From Agelas oroides (taxonomy: Eukaryota > Porifera > Demospongiae > Agelasida > Agelasidae), in contig OX422184.1 in the NCBI GenBank assembly GCA_949130485.1, forward strand, positions 7,110,655 through 7,174,654: a stretch of DNA of 64,000 nucleotides, given 5' to 3'. The notes beneath the pieces are model-generated. The model was given only the letters and a program-made list of their open reading frames with translations, had not been told where the DNA came from and searched no databases. The position numbers and the translations under genes are program-made. This document shows positions 32,100 to 42,410 of this stretch, one piece after another. Numbering within the stretch: the stretch's first letter is position 1; each line of letters opens with the position of its first letter.

Positions 32100-32960
32100 A
32101 GGTAGTTCCAGAAGCAGCCAGCCAGCCAGCGCCCATTCCTCAACAGCTGGTGGACCTGTTAGTAAGAGAACAACCAGACTGGACCTCACTTTGTTGGGCC
32201 CAACTGTTCAGAGACTGCTTCAGGCAGGTCTGGCCCCCTCCACACAGCGTGCCTACGCATCAGGAAAGAAGAAGTACCTGACGTTCTGCCAACTGACGGG
32301 GTCTCCCCCATTGCCTGTGACAGAACACAACCTTATGTATTTTGTTGCGTTTGCAGTTAATAAAGGTTTGAAACATCAGACAATCAAGTCTTATCTCTAT
32401 GCAGTCCGCCACCTCCAGGTCTCATGCGGGGGGGGGAGACCCACAGCTGGGTACCATGCCCCAGCTGGGGTTAGCATTGCGAGGTGCAAGGAAGGAGCAA
32501 GCTGGGCAGCCAAAACGTACCCGTCTGCCAATCACTCCAGCGGTCCTACTGAAGATGCACCAGGTGTGGAATCAAAAATCTGCTAGCTGGGACCATGTTA
32601 TGCTGTGGGCGGCTTGCTGCCTTGGATTTTTCGGCTTTCTGAGGTCAGGGGAACTAACGGCACCGGAAGTTGGGGAGTTTGACCCCGGCCAGCACTTATC
32701 CTTCTCTGACATATCGGTTGATAACCCATCCGACCCCAGATCATTGGCTGTTCAGATCAAGCAGTCGAAAACCGACCAGCTCAGGCAGGGTGTTACAGTC
32801 TTCGTGGGGAGAACAGGTACGATTCTCTGTCCAGTGGCCGCGGTGCTCGCATATTTGGCACTGCGTGGGCCAGGAGAGGGCCCTCTGTTTCGATTTGAGA
32901 GTGGGCAAGCACTAACACGCCCACGCCTGGTTTGTGATGTTAGGGGCTCTCACAGTGATG
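32100..32960 (+). pseudogene. Tyrosine recombinase, frameshifted and C-terminally truncated
   Basis: The N-terminal SAM-like part is in frame from 32191 (LAPSTQRAYASGKKKYLTFC, LKHQTIKSYLYAVRHLQVSC). At the G9 run (32426-32434) coding moves by one base and continues LPITPAVLLKMHQVW, then GFFGFLRSGELTAPEV with the first catalytic Arg, and CPVAAVLAYLALRG. The H-x-x-R box and the Tyr nucleophile expected about 80 residues later are absent; sequence after about 32960 is unrelated. No integration activity can be expected. The homopolymer shift could also be a sequencing error. Confidence 0.8.
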
Positions 32961-33004
32961 CTAGGTTAACCCACATTATATGTTTCCATGTACTTCGCAG
33001 GTGA

Positions 33005-33500
33005 ATTCAGTGACATCAAATCACTAGAAAATCTGAGAAATTTCGTGTCATCAGCTTCCATGCCCAGGACTGTGATTGCACCCCGGACAACTGCAATTTC
33101 AAAGTTTTTTCAGAACATCCAAGATTTTACACTGTGCCAAGAGTATTGGACATATTGTGTAGGTAAGGAAAGGTTTGGTATGTATTACTAGTGCTATATA
33201 ATCTCGTCCCCAGACCAACATTTTCACACATGCCCTGTGGCCTGATCAAAAAACAGTAGAGACGGGAAAGACGATACCAGAATTATCGATACCACCGCTA
33301 CCGATACCGATACTTATTAAAAAGGATGGTTCGAAGTTCATGCTAAAATTAGCGTCATGGCCCTAACCCCCTCCCCCCCTTAGCATCATAATGACGTTAA
33401 TTTTTTAAAAATAGTTTGGAAGTGTCCCCTAAGAGTCAGGGTCTCCAAAGCTTATGCCTGTATATTCATGTAGGTTGTTTGGTCCCTGAATGTACAGTGC
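33005..33500. other. No gene; short repeats
   Basis: The sequence follows the truncated recombinase. It contains an ACCGATACC-type simple repeat at 33270-33312 and a C-rich tract near 33370. Nothing coding recognised. Confidence 0.4.
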
Positions 33501-34048
33501 TAGCCTTGTTCCCAGGCCTGAAAAGGAGTAGAGGTCAGGTTTCAGCCATTTGCACATGCACTTAATCACCAGAGTGCCATGCCCTCCACACACTATCCAT
33601 ATAGATACTTACATTATTTGAAAGTTATACCGTCTGTAGGTTTTTATCATAGTAGCATATACAGTCATGCGGGATGCAAAGTACTCACTCAGTCATACGC
33701 GTTCAGTGGCAACTACTAAAGCTTTAAATGAAAGCTGCAAGGTCTCATTGAGTTGGACTCTGTTGACCAGAAGAAGAGACTATCTACCAGTAAACTATCA
33801 CAAGAGATAATTTGGGTTTCCATTGTATTCCTGTCTGCTCTTTCTGCTAAAGCAAAACAGCACAAGGCTACTTGCTAAGGTGGTGAGGTGGAAGCTACTC
33901 AGATTAGCAAGGCTACTTCAGCAGTAAACACGTCATATAATCAACCATGTGACCTTACGGCATGAACTGATGAACAGGAATTAGGTGCATGTGTGAACGG
34001 CTGAAACCAGGCCCTTTCTCCACCTCTTCAGGCATGAAAACAAGGCTA
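33501..34048. mobile_element. Mutator-type MITE, degraded 9-bp duplication
   Basis: Begins TAGCCTTGTTCCCAGGCC and ends ATGAAAACAAGGCTA, 548 bases. The flanks GTACAGTGC (33492-33500) and GTACAGGGT (34049-34057) agree at 7 of 9 positions, consistent with an aged 9-bp target duplication. Subterminal CAGGTTTCAGCC is matched inverted near 34001-34012. No ORF. Confidence 0.7.
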
Positions 34049-34559
34049 GTACAGGGTAATGTATGAGTGTACATTATCAGTGATTCAACCCGCCTTCCGA
34101 TTACATGCTTAGAAGTTTGGAGTGGAACTTCATACTAGATGGAATCAGAATTGATCTCAGAGTATCTACATTTTGCTCTCAATCTCTCCCACCCCTCTCC
34201 GCATTACAACAGTACCCACACTCTATAGAACGGTTTCCAGTGACTACAGCCACTCCAGTTCCTCATATGATTCCTGTGTCAGTCTCTGTTATTTGAGGTG
34301 ACCAGTTTTTGGGCTAAGTATAGTTGTTGCATTGAGTGGGGGATGTATTTTGTGAATGTTTATAATTTGTACTCGCAGGTTTGAAGAAAAGCGGCAACTA
34401 CTGCATGTGTTCCTTGTTGATCACTAATGGGAAAAGAATATCAATGAACTGAGCAGAGTGTGCTTTCACATTGTACCTCCAGAACAGTATAGGGACTATC
34501 AAACTGTTGCCCCATTGTCTCACCCGAACCATGCCTATATGCCTGCACCCCCCTTCATC

Positions 34560-36555
34560 ACAGTGGTTGAACCTCCCTGAAATGACTCCAAACTGCACTT
34601 CCGAACAGCCTGAACCCTTCACCACAGTGGATCGAAGAGGTTCGACGTGGTGGAACCACCCCAAACTACTCACTCGAATCTGCCCAGCAGGCCTGTTTCC
34701 CCTTCATGACAGTGGTTCGAAGAGGTTCGGTGTACTCGAACCTCCCAGAACTCATTCGAACCTTCCCTGTGACCTGTTCGGTGGGGTCGAACCGACTCGA
34801 ACCACTGTGATGTAGAAGGAAGCTGGCTTACGGGGAAGGTTCGATGCAGTTGCCCGAACTGACTTGAAACTGCCCTTCCTACCAGCTACCCCCTTTGTGA
34901 CAGTAGTTTGAGGAGGTTTCATGGGGTCGAACCGTCCTGAACTTCCACCTTCGTGACAGTGGTTCGAGGAGGTTTGTGGGGTTCAACCACCCGGAACTAA
35001 CTCGAACCTGCCCTCTGACCTTTATCAATACGGTTCAAGGAGGTTCGGTGAGGTCGAACAGCCTGGAACTCACTCAAACCAGCCCTGAAGCCCTGCTTTC
35101 CCCTTTATGACAGTAGTTCGAGGTGGTTCGGTGTGGTCCAATCGCCCCGAACTCACTCAAACCTTCCCTGTCTCGAACCATTCCTGTAGCACTGCTTCCC
35201 CATTTTTCGCAGTGATTCGAGGAGATTTGGCATATTAACAGGAGTTTGGTGTGGTTTGACTGTACCGAACCTTCTCTAAGAACATCAGGTGTTCTATATA
35301 CTGAACATTATACTCCCATTCTATGGAGGTTAATGAGAGGTAGAGAGGAAAAGTTAAAGTTTGATGAATATACAAAAGTGGAGAAGTAAAAGAGGAAAGT
35401 GAACATGAACGTAAATAGAAGAGGTAAAAGTTTGACAAGTATATAACAGTTTGTTTTTTTTTTTTCTTTTTTTTTGGCAGTCGTTAGCTGGCCAGGCTGC
35501 AAATCCGAACTCATGTCAAGCTCCACCACAGGTCTGGTTCCTTGCCCTGTGGTATGGCAGGTTCGGTAGGGTTGAACCACACTGAACTTATGTCAAGCTC
35601 CACCACAGGACTGGTTCGTTGCCCTGTGCTATGGTTCGAGAAGGTTCGGTTGGCTTGAACCACCATGAATATGTGAAGCTCCACCACAGGTCTGGTTCCT
35701 TGCCCGGTGCTATAGTTTGAGAAGGTTCGAGGAGGTTCGGTAGAGTTGAACCACCCCGAACTAATGTCAAGCTTTACCACAGGTCTGGTTCCTTGCCCTG
35801 TGCTATGGTTTGAGCAGGGTCGGTAGGGTGAACCACCCCGAACTCATGTCAAGATCCACCACAGGTGTGGTTTATTGCCCTGTACTACGGTGGGAGCATG
35901 TTCGAGGATGTTTGGTAGGTTTGAACCACCCCGAACTCATGTCAAGCTTTACCACAGGTCTGGTTTTTTGCCCTGTGCTGTAGTTCTAGCAGGTTCGAAA
36001 AGGTTCGGTAGGGTTGAACTACCCCGAACTTGTATCAAGCTCTACCACAGGTCAGGTTCCTTGCTTTGTGCTATGGTTTGAGCAGGTTCGAGAAGGTTCG
36101 ATAGGGGTGAACCACTCCGAACTTATGTCAAGCTCCACCACAGGTCTGGTTCCTTGTCCTGTGCTATGGTTCAAGCAGGTTCGAGGAGGTTCTGTAGGGG
36201 TGAACCACCACGAACTCGTACACCAGTTGTCAGCTGCTGTCTGTGAGTTGTCAATTGCGGTGCAGCTGGACAAGAAAAGACATCAGACCACAATAATTCG
36301 TCTCTTGTACTCACAGTTGTGTTCATTCAAACTCCACTTGAATGCATGAGAGTGCACTGGGTTCGAGTGAGTTTGGGTCGGTTCAACCAAACCGAACCAC
36401 CTCGAACCACTGTGATGAAGAAAGAAGCAGGCCTACAGAGATGGTACGAGTGAGTTTGGGGTGGTTCGACCACATCCAATCTCCTTGAAACACTGTGATG
36501 AAGGGGGAAACAGGCCTACATGGAAGGTTCGAGTGAGTTCGGGGTGGTTCGACCT
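34560..36555. repeat. Satellite block built on GGTTCGAACC-type units
   Basis: Three sub-blocks. In 34560-35290, units of variable length mix GGTTCGA with CCGAACTCACTCGAACC and CCTTCATGACAGTGG. In 35505-36230, a more regular array has CTCCACCACAGGTCTGGTTC-type words starting at 35521, 35598, 35679, 35772, 35854, 35947, 36040 and 36133; spacings are 77, 81, 93, 82, 93, 93 and 93. The last block is 36360-36555. A T-rich spacer lies at 35290-35480. The long ORFs in all frames here are repeat artefacts. An isolated fragment lies at 16745-17010. Confidence 0.85.
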
Positions 36556-36557
36556 CA

Positions 36558-36680
36558 AAGGATTCTACTCCCTTTCTACTAATTGTACACCTATTCTACT
36601 GATGATTCTACTCCCATTCTACTTGCTTTCTATCTCTACTTGCATTCTACTGATGATTCTACTCCCATTGTGCTCGCATT
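36558..36680. repeat. ATTCTACTCCC minisatellite (left arm)
   Basis: Short degenerate units GATTCTACTCCCATTCTACT. The same units in reverse complement (AGTAGAATGGGAGTAGAATC) form the array at 39285-39592, so the NTPase gene between them is flanked by inverted minisatellites. Confidence 0.75.
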
Positions 36681-36779
36681 TGATGTACCCCTGGGTCCAT
36701 GAGGGCAGTGTCTCGTTCTCCAAAGAAGGATAGGGTGAAGGCGGATGCTGTCCCCTCATTCAACATGACTCGCATGTGC

Positions 36780-36873
36780 GCACGGGGTATATTTACTGGG
36801 CGGGGTATATTTACTGGGCTGTTTACGTGACTTCCGGTGGACTAGATCTTCCGCAGCTCTTTTCTGCTTGGTA
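36780..36873 (+). promoter_or_regulatory. Putative promoter and first non-coding exon of the NTPase gene
   Basis: GTGACTTCCGGTGG holds an ETS-type ACTTCCGG site. It is followed by a short stretch ending in a consensus donor, CTGCTTG|GTAAGTTGG. Two copies of GGGGTATATTTACTGGGC lie just upstream (36784-36820). The next acceptor in line is TTCGCTTACAG before the ATG exon at 37571. Promoter role is inferred. Confidence 0.4.
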
Positions 36874-37570
36874 AGTTGGTACGTCTCATATATCTATGGT
36901 TGGTCGTAGAGATAGTCCCAACGAAAAAGTCGAAGGTGCACCAATTTCAAATCTGTTGTGCTAGAACTAAATATCTATCTGAGATACATAAAAGCTGTAA
37001 GCATTAGACATTTTGGGACACTCCCACATTTTGTTAGACATTATGGGATTAGACATTTTGGGATTAGACATTCTGGGACGAACCCAACGGAGGGGGTTTC
37101 AACTTACTACTAACAAGACTACAGCCACGGAGAGCACGAAGGTGGGGTACGTGTATGGACTTACCACAACTTGGACCAGTTGCCGTTCTTTTGCTGAAAA
37201 GCGGAAAGTCAGTGGCGTGTCCGGAAACCCCCTCCGTTACCTTACTATAACAGTGCAGCCTCTGGCTTGAAAGGGTTAAGTGTCAAAATTTGGGCGCAGT
37301 TTGGTTCAAGTGACTTTTGAAGCTTTGCTATGAAACTAATGGTACTGATGGATTTTACTTGATGTATCTTGTGCAAAAATGCCTGGACCACTTGAGCTTA
37401 TAGCTGTCAAAAGACTATATTAGCTGTTATTTTATGTTGCAATACATTTTTCCTATTTAAGAATAATTGATAGTTTGAAGTGATTTTTAACAATTTAGCA
37501 AGCACCAGTGTAATTCATTAGTTTCCAGGTGAATGCAGGACATTTTCGCTTACAGTTTACAGATCAAAAC

Positions 37571-39147
37571 ATGTGGGCGTGGTTATTCAGAAGGCAGCAG
37601 ATTCCCTTTTTGACTGGACGCAGTCGTGCACAGGGTCACATGGCAAGTACTGTCAGTAACTATTGTGTTTGTGTTTGTTTTTACTTGGATGTTCAATGTA
37701 CCCTGCATTAGGCCTACCCAACCCGTGTCTTGACAACCTCACACAATCCTACAAACGGAAGAGACTTTCACAACCCACCAGACAGCCCTCACTCACACAA
37801 ATGGAAGAAATTTTCGCAACCCACCGGACAGCCCTCACTCACACAAACGAAAGAAATTTTCGCAACCCACCGGACAGCCCTCACTCACACAAACGGAAGA
37901 AATTTTCGCGATCCACCGGACAGCCCTCACTCACACAATCCTTCAAACAAAAGAGATTTTCAAGTTGCTTTTCTTTCGGCTATAGGATCGATCGGTGTCG
38001 TGGCTATAAGTCTTGGGCTACTTATTATAGGGTACCTTGAGTATATCAGAGAGGATATACATACTGTCATCCAAAATGTAGCGATCGGGATTAAAATACA
38101 TAGATATCATTTTGAGAAACCCACAAAGTTTATTCCCAGACCGGATATAATGCAACAGCTATCTGGAATTGCCTACTCTCCGCCTGGAGTTGATGATGTG
38201 CCAACTTGCGTGATACATGGGCCTCGCGGCACAGGAAAATCAACAGTTGCAAAAGCAATGGCCAGTGAAATTGCCAATGACAGACCTGTGTTGGTGGTAA
38301 CCCTGGAGCATAGCGTAAATTCAGAAAACGATCTTGCTCATAGCATTATCGATGCAGCCGCTAAAAACACGAAGATTCCCGAAGGACTTCATGCAACAAC
38401 AGTTCTTCGAGCTGCATTAGAATCTATCAACAACACGGGCGATATCAACCAGGTACCAGTAATTGTGCTGGAAATGGACAAAAGGTTTAAAGCAAAACAA
38501 CTGGAAACAGTCTTGTTGCAGTTGAAAACATGGGGTGCTGACCTGAAACTCGTTCACTTCGTAATTGTACTATCATCATCGTTCACAGCGCTCGGTTTAA
38601 AGATTGGCCACACTCAGCTAAGAGCACAATACGCATGTGTAGGGGATTTAAGTGATCGACAAGCCCGTACTTATCTTAAAGAAAGAGTTCAAAACTTGTC
38701 AGAAGATGTAGTTGACCGCATATGTAAACAAATAGGATTTAGAATTTTGGATTTACACAAGTTGTCAGTGCTATTGATCCGAGAAGCAACACGAAATCCA
38801 GAAGCAAGCGACAGTGATTTTTTACAACTTATTAATGCTTATGCAAAGAAACTACACGAGGATTATCTTGGTGCATGAAGTTTTTCCTGTACGAACGTTT
38901 ACATTATTTCCAAAAGATTAACTCCGAACCCACACCACTTCCACCACCATCATTATTTAATGAACCGGTGACATTGTATCAGTTTTGTGATGCCTTTGGT
39001 GTACCCCTGGGTCCAATGCTAGAAGTGCTTTCGGATATCCATCCACACCCGTTCTTCATAGATCCCGAAGATAGACTAGTCACCTTTGGGTCAAAGTTTA
39101 TGGAGAAGATTGTAATCTCAGAATTGGAAAACCAACCCAAACATTGA
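37571..39147 (+). pseudogene. P-loop (STAND-like) NTPase, probable mitochondrial/membrane protein; frameshifted copy
   Basis: Exon 1 (37571-37642, 24 codons) encodes MWAWLFRRQQIPFLTGRSRA, an Arg-rich, acid-free N-terminus like a mitochondrial presequence. A 69-base GC-AG intron (ATG|GCAAGT ... TTAG) joins in phase to exon 2 at 37712. A repeat-encoded stretch follows, then one transmembrane segment (VAFLSAIGSIGVVAISLGLL near 37966-38030). Walker A is GPRGTGKST near 38220-38245; the Walker-B-like strand is VIVLEMD near 38460. The ORF stops at 38876 (TGA), but the next frame from 38875 continues with KFFLYERLHYFQKINSEP to 39147. The paralogue at 4884 has one extra base exactly there (GAGCATTAAATTT), so this copy carries a one-base deletion. 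The tail could be a winged-helix region. Role unknown: ATP-driven switch or Crinkler-like NTPase are options. Confidence 0.65.
37735..37965 (+). repeat. 46-bp coding minisatellite
   Basis: GACAGCCCTCACTCACAC starts at 37781, 37827, 37873 and 37919, an exact 46-base period with a partial leading unit. Because 46 is not a multiple of three, successive units are read in different frames of the same ORF (PPDSPHSHK, PTGQPSLTQ, THRTALTHT). All three are free of stops. Confidence 0.9.
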
Positions 39148-39284
39148 AATGTTATTCTTAGAGAGAAATTTATAGTAAGTTGTAGTTCATTTCCTTGTAT
39201 ATCAAACTGCTTCTTCACAGCACATCTTTACAGGGGAAGCAAAGTGTGCTGGGTGTACATACAAACCACAGGGGGGTACAATCC

Positions 39285-39592
39285 TCAGTAGAATGCGAGT
39301 AGAATGGGAATAGAATTATCAGTTGAATGCAAGTCAAATGGGAGTAGAATCATTAGTAGAATGCGAGTAGAATGGGAGTACAATCCTCAGTAGAATGCGA
39401 GTAGAATGGGAGTAGAATCATCAGTAGAATGGGAGTAGAATGGGAGTAGAATCACCAAAAGAAAGTGAGAATGGGCGTAGAATCATCAGTAGAATGGGCG
39501 TAGAATCATCAGTAGAATGGGAGTACAATCATCAGAAGAATGGGAGTAGAATCTCCAGTAGATTGGTAGTAGAATGCTCAGTAGAATGATCA
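39285..39592. repeat. AGTAGAATGGGAG minisatellite (right arm)
   Basis: About a dozen degenerate units with the words AGTAGAATGGGAGTAGAATC and ATCATCAGTAGAATG. Inverted relative of 36558-36680. It ends abruptly at the start of the transposase remnant. Confidence 0.8.
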
Positions 39593-39593
39593 G

Positions 39594-40530
39594 CTGCTCC
39601 ACCACCTCCTGTCAGTGATGAGCCTGCTCCCGAACCATCTGATTGCCGAAAGCTTGTCCTGATTTTTCATGATGAAGCAGCGTACCATTCCAATGATGAT
39701 CAGAAATGGATGTGGGCCGAAAAAGGGAAGCAGCCAATCAGACTTAAAGGACAAGGGCGGGGTATAATGGTGAGTGATTTTATAGAAGAGCATGGTGGAT
39801 ATCTTCGGCTCAGTGATGAAGAGTACGAGAGCGCTAAAGACTCTCACCCAGGTCTGTGGAAAGAGGCAAGGCAGATGCTAAAGCTTGGGGCTGAATACGA
39901 AGGCTACTGGGACAGTGAAAAATTTCTCAACCAGGTTGAACACAGCTTCATAATCGCAGAGATTAAATATCCAAAAGAATCACACAGTCTCGTATTTTTG
40001 TTCAACCAAAGCAGTGGCCATACAGCCTTCTCTGATGATGCATTGAAAGTTAATTGTATGAATGTTAGACCAGGTGGAGCTCAAGCTATACTACACGACA
40101 CAGTTTGGAATGGCAGGGGACAAAAAATGGCTTTCAGTGACGGCACACACCCAAAGGAATGAAACGCGTACTTGAAGAGGGAGGTGTTAATACAAAAGGC
40201 ATGAAAGCAGAAAAGTTCTGGGTGAGATGTCGGAGTTCAAATACGAAAAAAAAGAAAAAAGTTGAGAGAATTCTCGTGGCCATCGAGCGATTTTTATACC
40301 CAAATTCCACTGTGAATTGAATCCAATCGAATGCTGCTGGTGTCACTCAAAGCGATACACACAGAGCCACTGTGATTACACTTTCCCTGGACTGCTAGCA
40401 ACCATTAACGACTCTCTAGACAGTGTGACACATGACATGATAAGAAAGTTTTCAGAAAGACCAGGGAGACAATGAGAGCTTATCGTGAAGGCCTCACACC
40501 CGGTCCAGAGATGACGTGTATCAAAATTAT
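39594..40530 (+). pseudogene. DDE_3-type transposase-like protein, inactivated
   Basis: The open frame from about 39596 carries the first catalytic region LVLIFHDEAAYHSNDD, then KGQGRGIMVSDFIEEHGGYL and SLVFLFNQSSGHTAF. There the second catalytic Asp expected before QSSGH is Asn (FNQSSGH). After the stop at 40160 coding shifts to other frames: GMKRVLEEGGVNTKGMK near 40159, then LNPIECCWCHSKRY near 40318 with the third acidic residue, then DYTFPGLLATINDSLDSV and TMRAYREGLTPGPEM. At least two frameshifts plus the Asn change make it dead. No terminal repeats found. Family named from remembered invertebrate homologues. Confidence 0.7.
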
Positions 40531-41525
40531 TCTGTCTTGTAGAAATGTTCTAATGGTTGTACTGTTTCTTATTCTTGAGTTTTGAAGTGAACACATACTG
40601 TAATAATTAATTTTATTGAATTTCAAGCCAAAAAAATTATATAAAGTACTAGAGCAATCTCTATCCAAATTTGGCTTTGTAGAAACCTGTGGAATGATGC
40701 CCAGACAACTGGTGCTTTGTTTTAAGTTCACGGGACTGTGTGTCTTGGAGATAATTGGCCATTTGTCCAAAAATGGAATTTTAATATAGGGAAGTTATTA
40801 GGAAATATGTTGCCATGGATACACCGGAAATTAATTCTAAAAAATGCAGCGTGCAGTAATTCCACAACCTTCTGAGTTACAGAGTGTTGCGCAAGAAGGC
40901 ATTGCAGATATGGAATTTTAAACAGATTGAGCTAGCTTTGTGCACTTTGGAATCTTATGTCCTGCACTATACCAGGTACTCGCATACAGTCTGGTTCCCA
41001 GACTCTTCTGGTGCATGGAAGAGAGGGTCTGGTGAGTAACTTGCACTGCCACAATTGCTTTCAGAGCTTCAATGCAATTGGTCATCCATAGCTCTAAATT
41101 TTGACGTAGTTTCTATATTCTACCGTATAATCACAACAAAGAACAATGACATCATGGCAAAGTGCTTCCTGTAGATTAGTAGAATTCAAACTCTGGTTGG
41201 CTGACACGGCATTTCTTCCTTCATCAACACTGACGGCAGGAATGCAGCCATGCTAAGGTCCAGTTATTCACCTGACCCTTCTCATGCTCATGCTCCCTCT
41301 GCCTTTCCACTGAAGAATCAAACTACAGTCTGATCATCATAGGCAAGTTTTTACTGACAATGGCATTAACTCTGTACTGTCGGTGCCACTGATCAGCATT
41401 TTTTTTTTTTTACCTTCCATGTTGGTGACACGACAGATCATGTGATCTTATAGTGTAATTGGTGGCACGCGCCTGCTTGGAGGTTCAAGTTTTTGCATAA
41501 TTATAGGGCGTGAAAATACACAATC
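40531..41525. other. No gene seen
   Basis: AT-rich spacer with a poly-T tract at 41399-41412 and no recognisable repeats apart from short MITE-like words near 40990-41030 (TCTGGTTCCCAGACTC). Confidence 0.4.
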
Positions 41526-41744
41526 ATGTCCTGTTGCTGTCAGCCGCGAGTCAGTACACGTCCTGCTGTCAACTGCGAGTCAGTACACATCACAAGAAAT
41601 TATGGCCAATCGGGAAATAACCTACCTGTCCCCTACGAGGTACAGAATACCGAACCTGCGAACGTTTTCATCCACAGTGGCAGTGCCGTGCAAGTCAACG
41701 ACGCGCAAGACACAATCACGTCCTGTTGCTGTCAAGTCTGCTGA
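41526..41744 (+). CDS. Hypothetical small Cys-rich ORF
   Basis: ATG at 41526, 72 codons, beginning MSCCCQPRVSTRPAVNCESV and ending TSCCCQVC; the two Cys clusters come from a repeated DNA word (CGTCCTGTTGCTGTCAAGT). The middle reads NVFIHSGSAVQVNDAQDTI. A second frame is also open here (41602-41883), so coding is uncertain. It lies just upstream of a duplicated exon pair and might be its N-terminal exon. Confidence 0.3.
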   Translation: MSCCCQPRVSTRPAVNCESVHITRNYGQSGNNLPVPYEVQNTEPANVFIHSGSAVQVNDAQDTITSCCCQVC

Positions 41745-41858
41745 ATCCAAGTCAGCGCAATTGTCCAAGAACTCCCTATACTTTAGTGCTGTACAGGACT
41801 TCGAAACCCTGAGAAAATTCGTTCATTGCAGTCCAGTTGGAGAAAGGTTCAAGGATAT

Positions 41859-42069
41859 CCCCTCAATTTCAGCCTCTATTTAACTTTATGGAGGGAACTG
41901 GCTCTGTTTACTGCAGCAACTTCATGAGAAATGGTTCCGGCAAACTACTAGTTTACCAGTTGCTTTGCCTGATAGGGATAGGGCTTCCAAAAATTTCAAC
42001 CACAAGAGACCCCTGGACAGACTGGTGCGGCTATCCAGAATCAAGCACCAAACGACTGGTTAATCTATA
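41859..42069 (+). CDS. Duplicated exon of unknown protein, copy 1
   Basis: The frame reads PQFQPLFNFMEGTGSVYCSN, FMRNGSGKLLVYQLL, LPKISTTRDPWTDWCGYPES and ends near TACG|GTGAGATG, a consensus donor. The start is uncertain. Copy 2 follows about 330 bases downstream with the same donor and the same 3' flank (TTATTGTTAGACCACTCC). No domain recognised. Confidence 0.4.
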
Positions 42070-42164
42070 CGGTGAGATGACATTATTGTTAGACCACTCC
42101 AAATCAATTGATAGTTTTTCACCCCCCTTCCATTCCACCTGCCTGTTATTTGACTTTTCCACAG

Positions 42165-42410
42165 ATGAAGAGTCAGAGAGATCACGGCCCAGCGACCTAC
42201 CTCCTCAGTTTGAACCTCTTTTAACTTTCTGGAGGGGGTTGGGTCTATATACCAGAACTTTATGAGAAATGGTTCAGGAAAGATAGTGGTGTATCACTTG
42301 CTTGGCCTGACAGGTGTAGGACTCATGAAAGTATCCACCACGACCGACCTAAGAACTGACTGGTGTGGGTATCCACAGTCAAGCACCATACCACTGGGAA
42401 ACAATACGGT
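42165..42410 (+). pseudogene. Duplicated exon of unknown protein, copy 2 (1-bp deletion)
   Basis: Begins after a TTTCCACAG acceptor (exon from about 42164) with DEESERSRPSDLPPQFEPLL. Compared with copy 1, one base is missing in the T run near 42218 (CCTCTTTTAAC versus CCTCTATTTAAC). After that the matching protein continues in the next frame (NFLEGVGSIYQNFMRNGSGK ... DWCGYPQSS) to the same ACG|GTGAGATG donor near 42410. By eye the DNA is about 75-80% identical to copy 1. Confidence 0.45.

Larger units (their letters stand above)
28380..33004 (+). mobile_element. Tyrosine-recombinase retrotransposon (Ngaro/DIRS-like), 3' truncated
   Basis: Order: 5' leader, gag with CCCH and CysCys zinc motifs (spliced), reverse transcriptase, RNase H, tyrosine recombinase. 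No methyltransferase-like segment lies between RNase H and recombinase; that favours a Ngaro-like over a classic DIRS layout. Frame breaks occur near 30750 (RT N-terminus), 31968 (inside RNase H) and at the G9 run 32426-32434 (recombinase). The recombinase loses its C-terminal active-site half near 32960. This copy is dead. Split direct repeats or inverted termini could not be found, so the ends are approximate. Confidence 0.85.

Noticed and set aside
35875..36349. ORFs of 70-110 codons in the satellite
   Set aside because: Products are repeated WFxPTEPxRT or RFGRVELPRT-type strings, artefacts of the 93-bp repeat.
34560..36555. tRNA-like B-box words in the satellite
   Set aside because: GGTTCGA occurs many times but no A-box or cloverleaf could be drawn around any copy.
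37013..37270. 85-codon ORF MGHSHILLDIMGLDILG...
   Set aside because: Its N-terminus is a simple TTAGACATTNTGGGA tandem repeat; lies in the inferred 5' intron of the NTPase gene.
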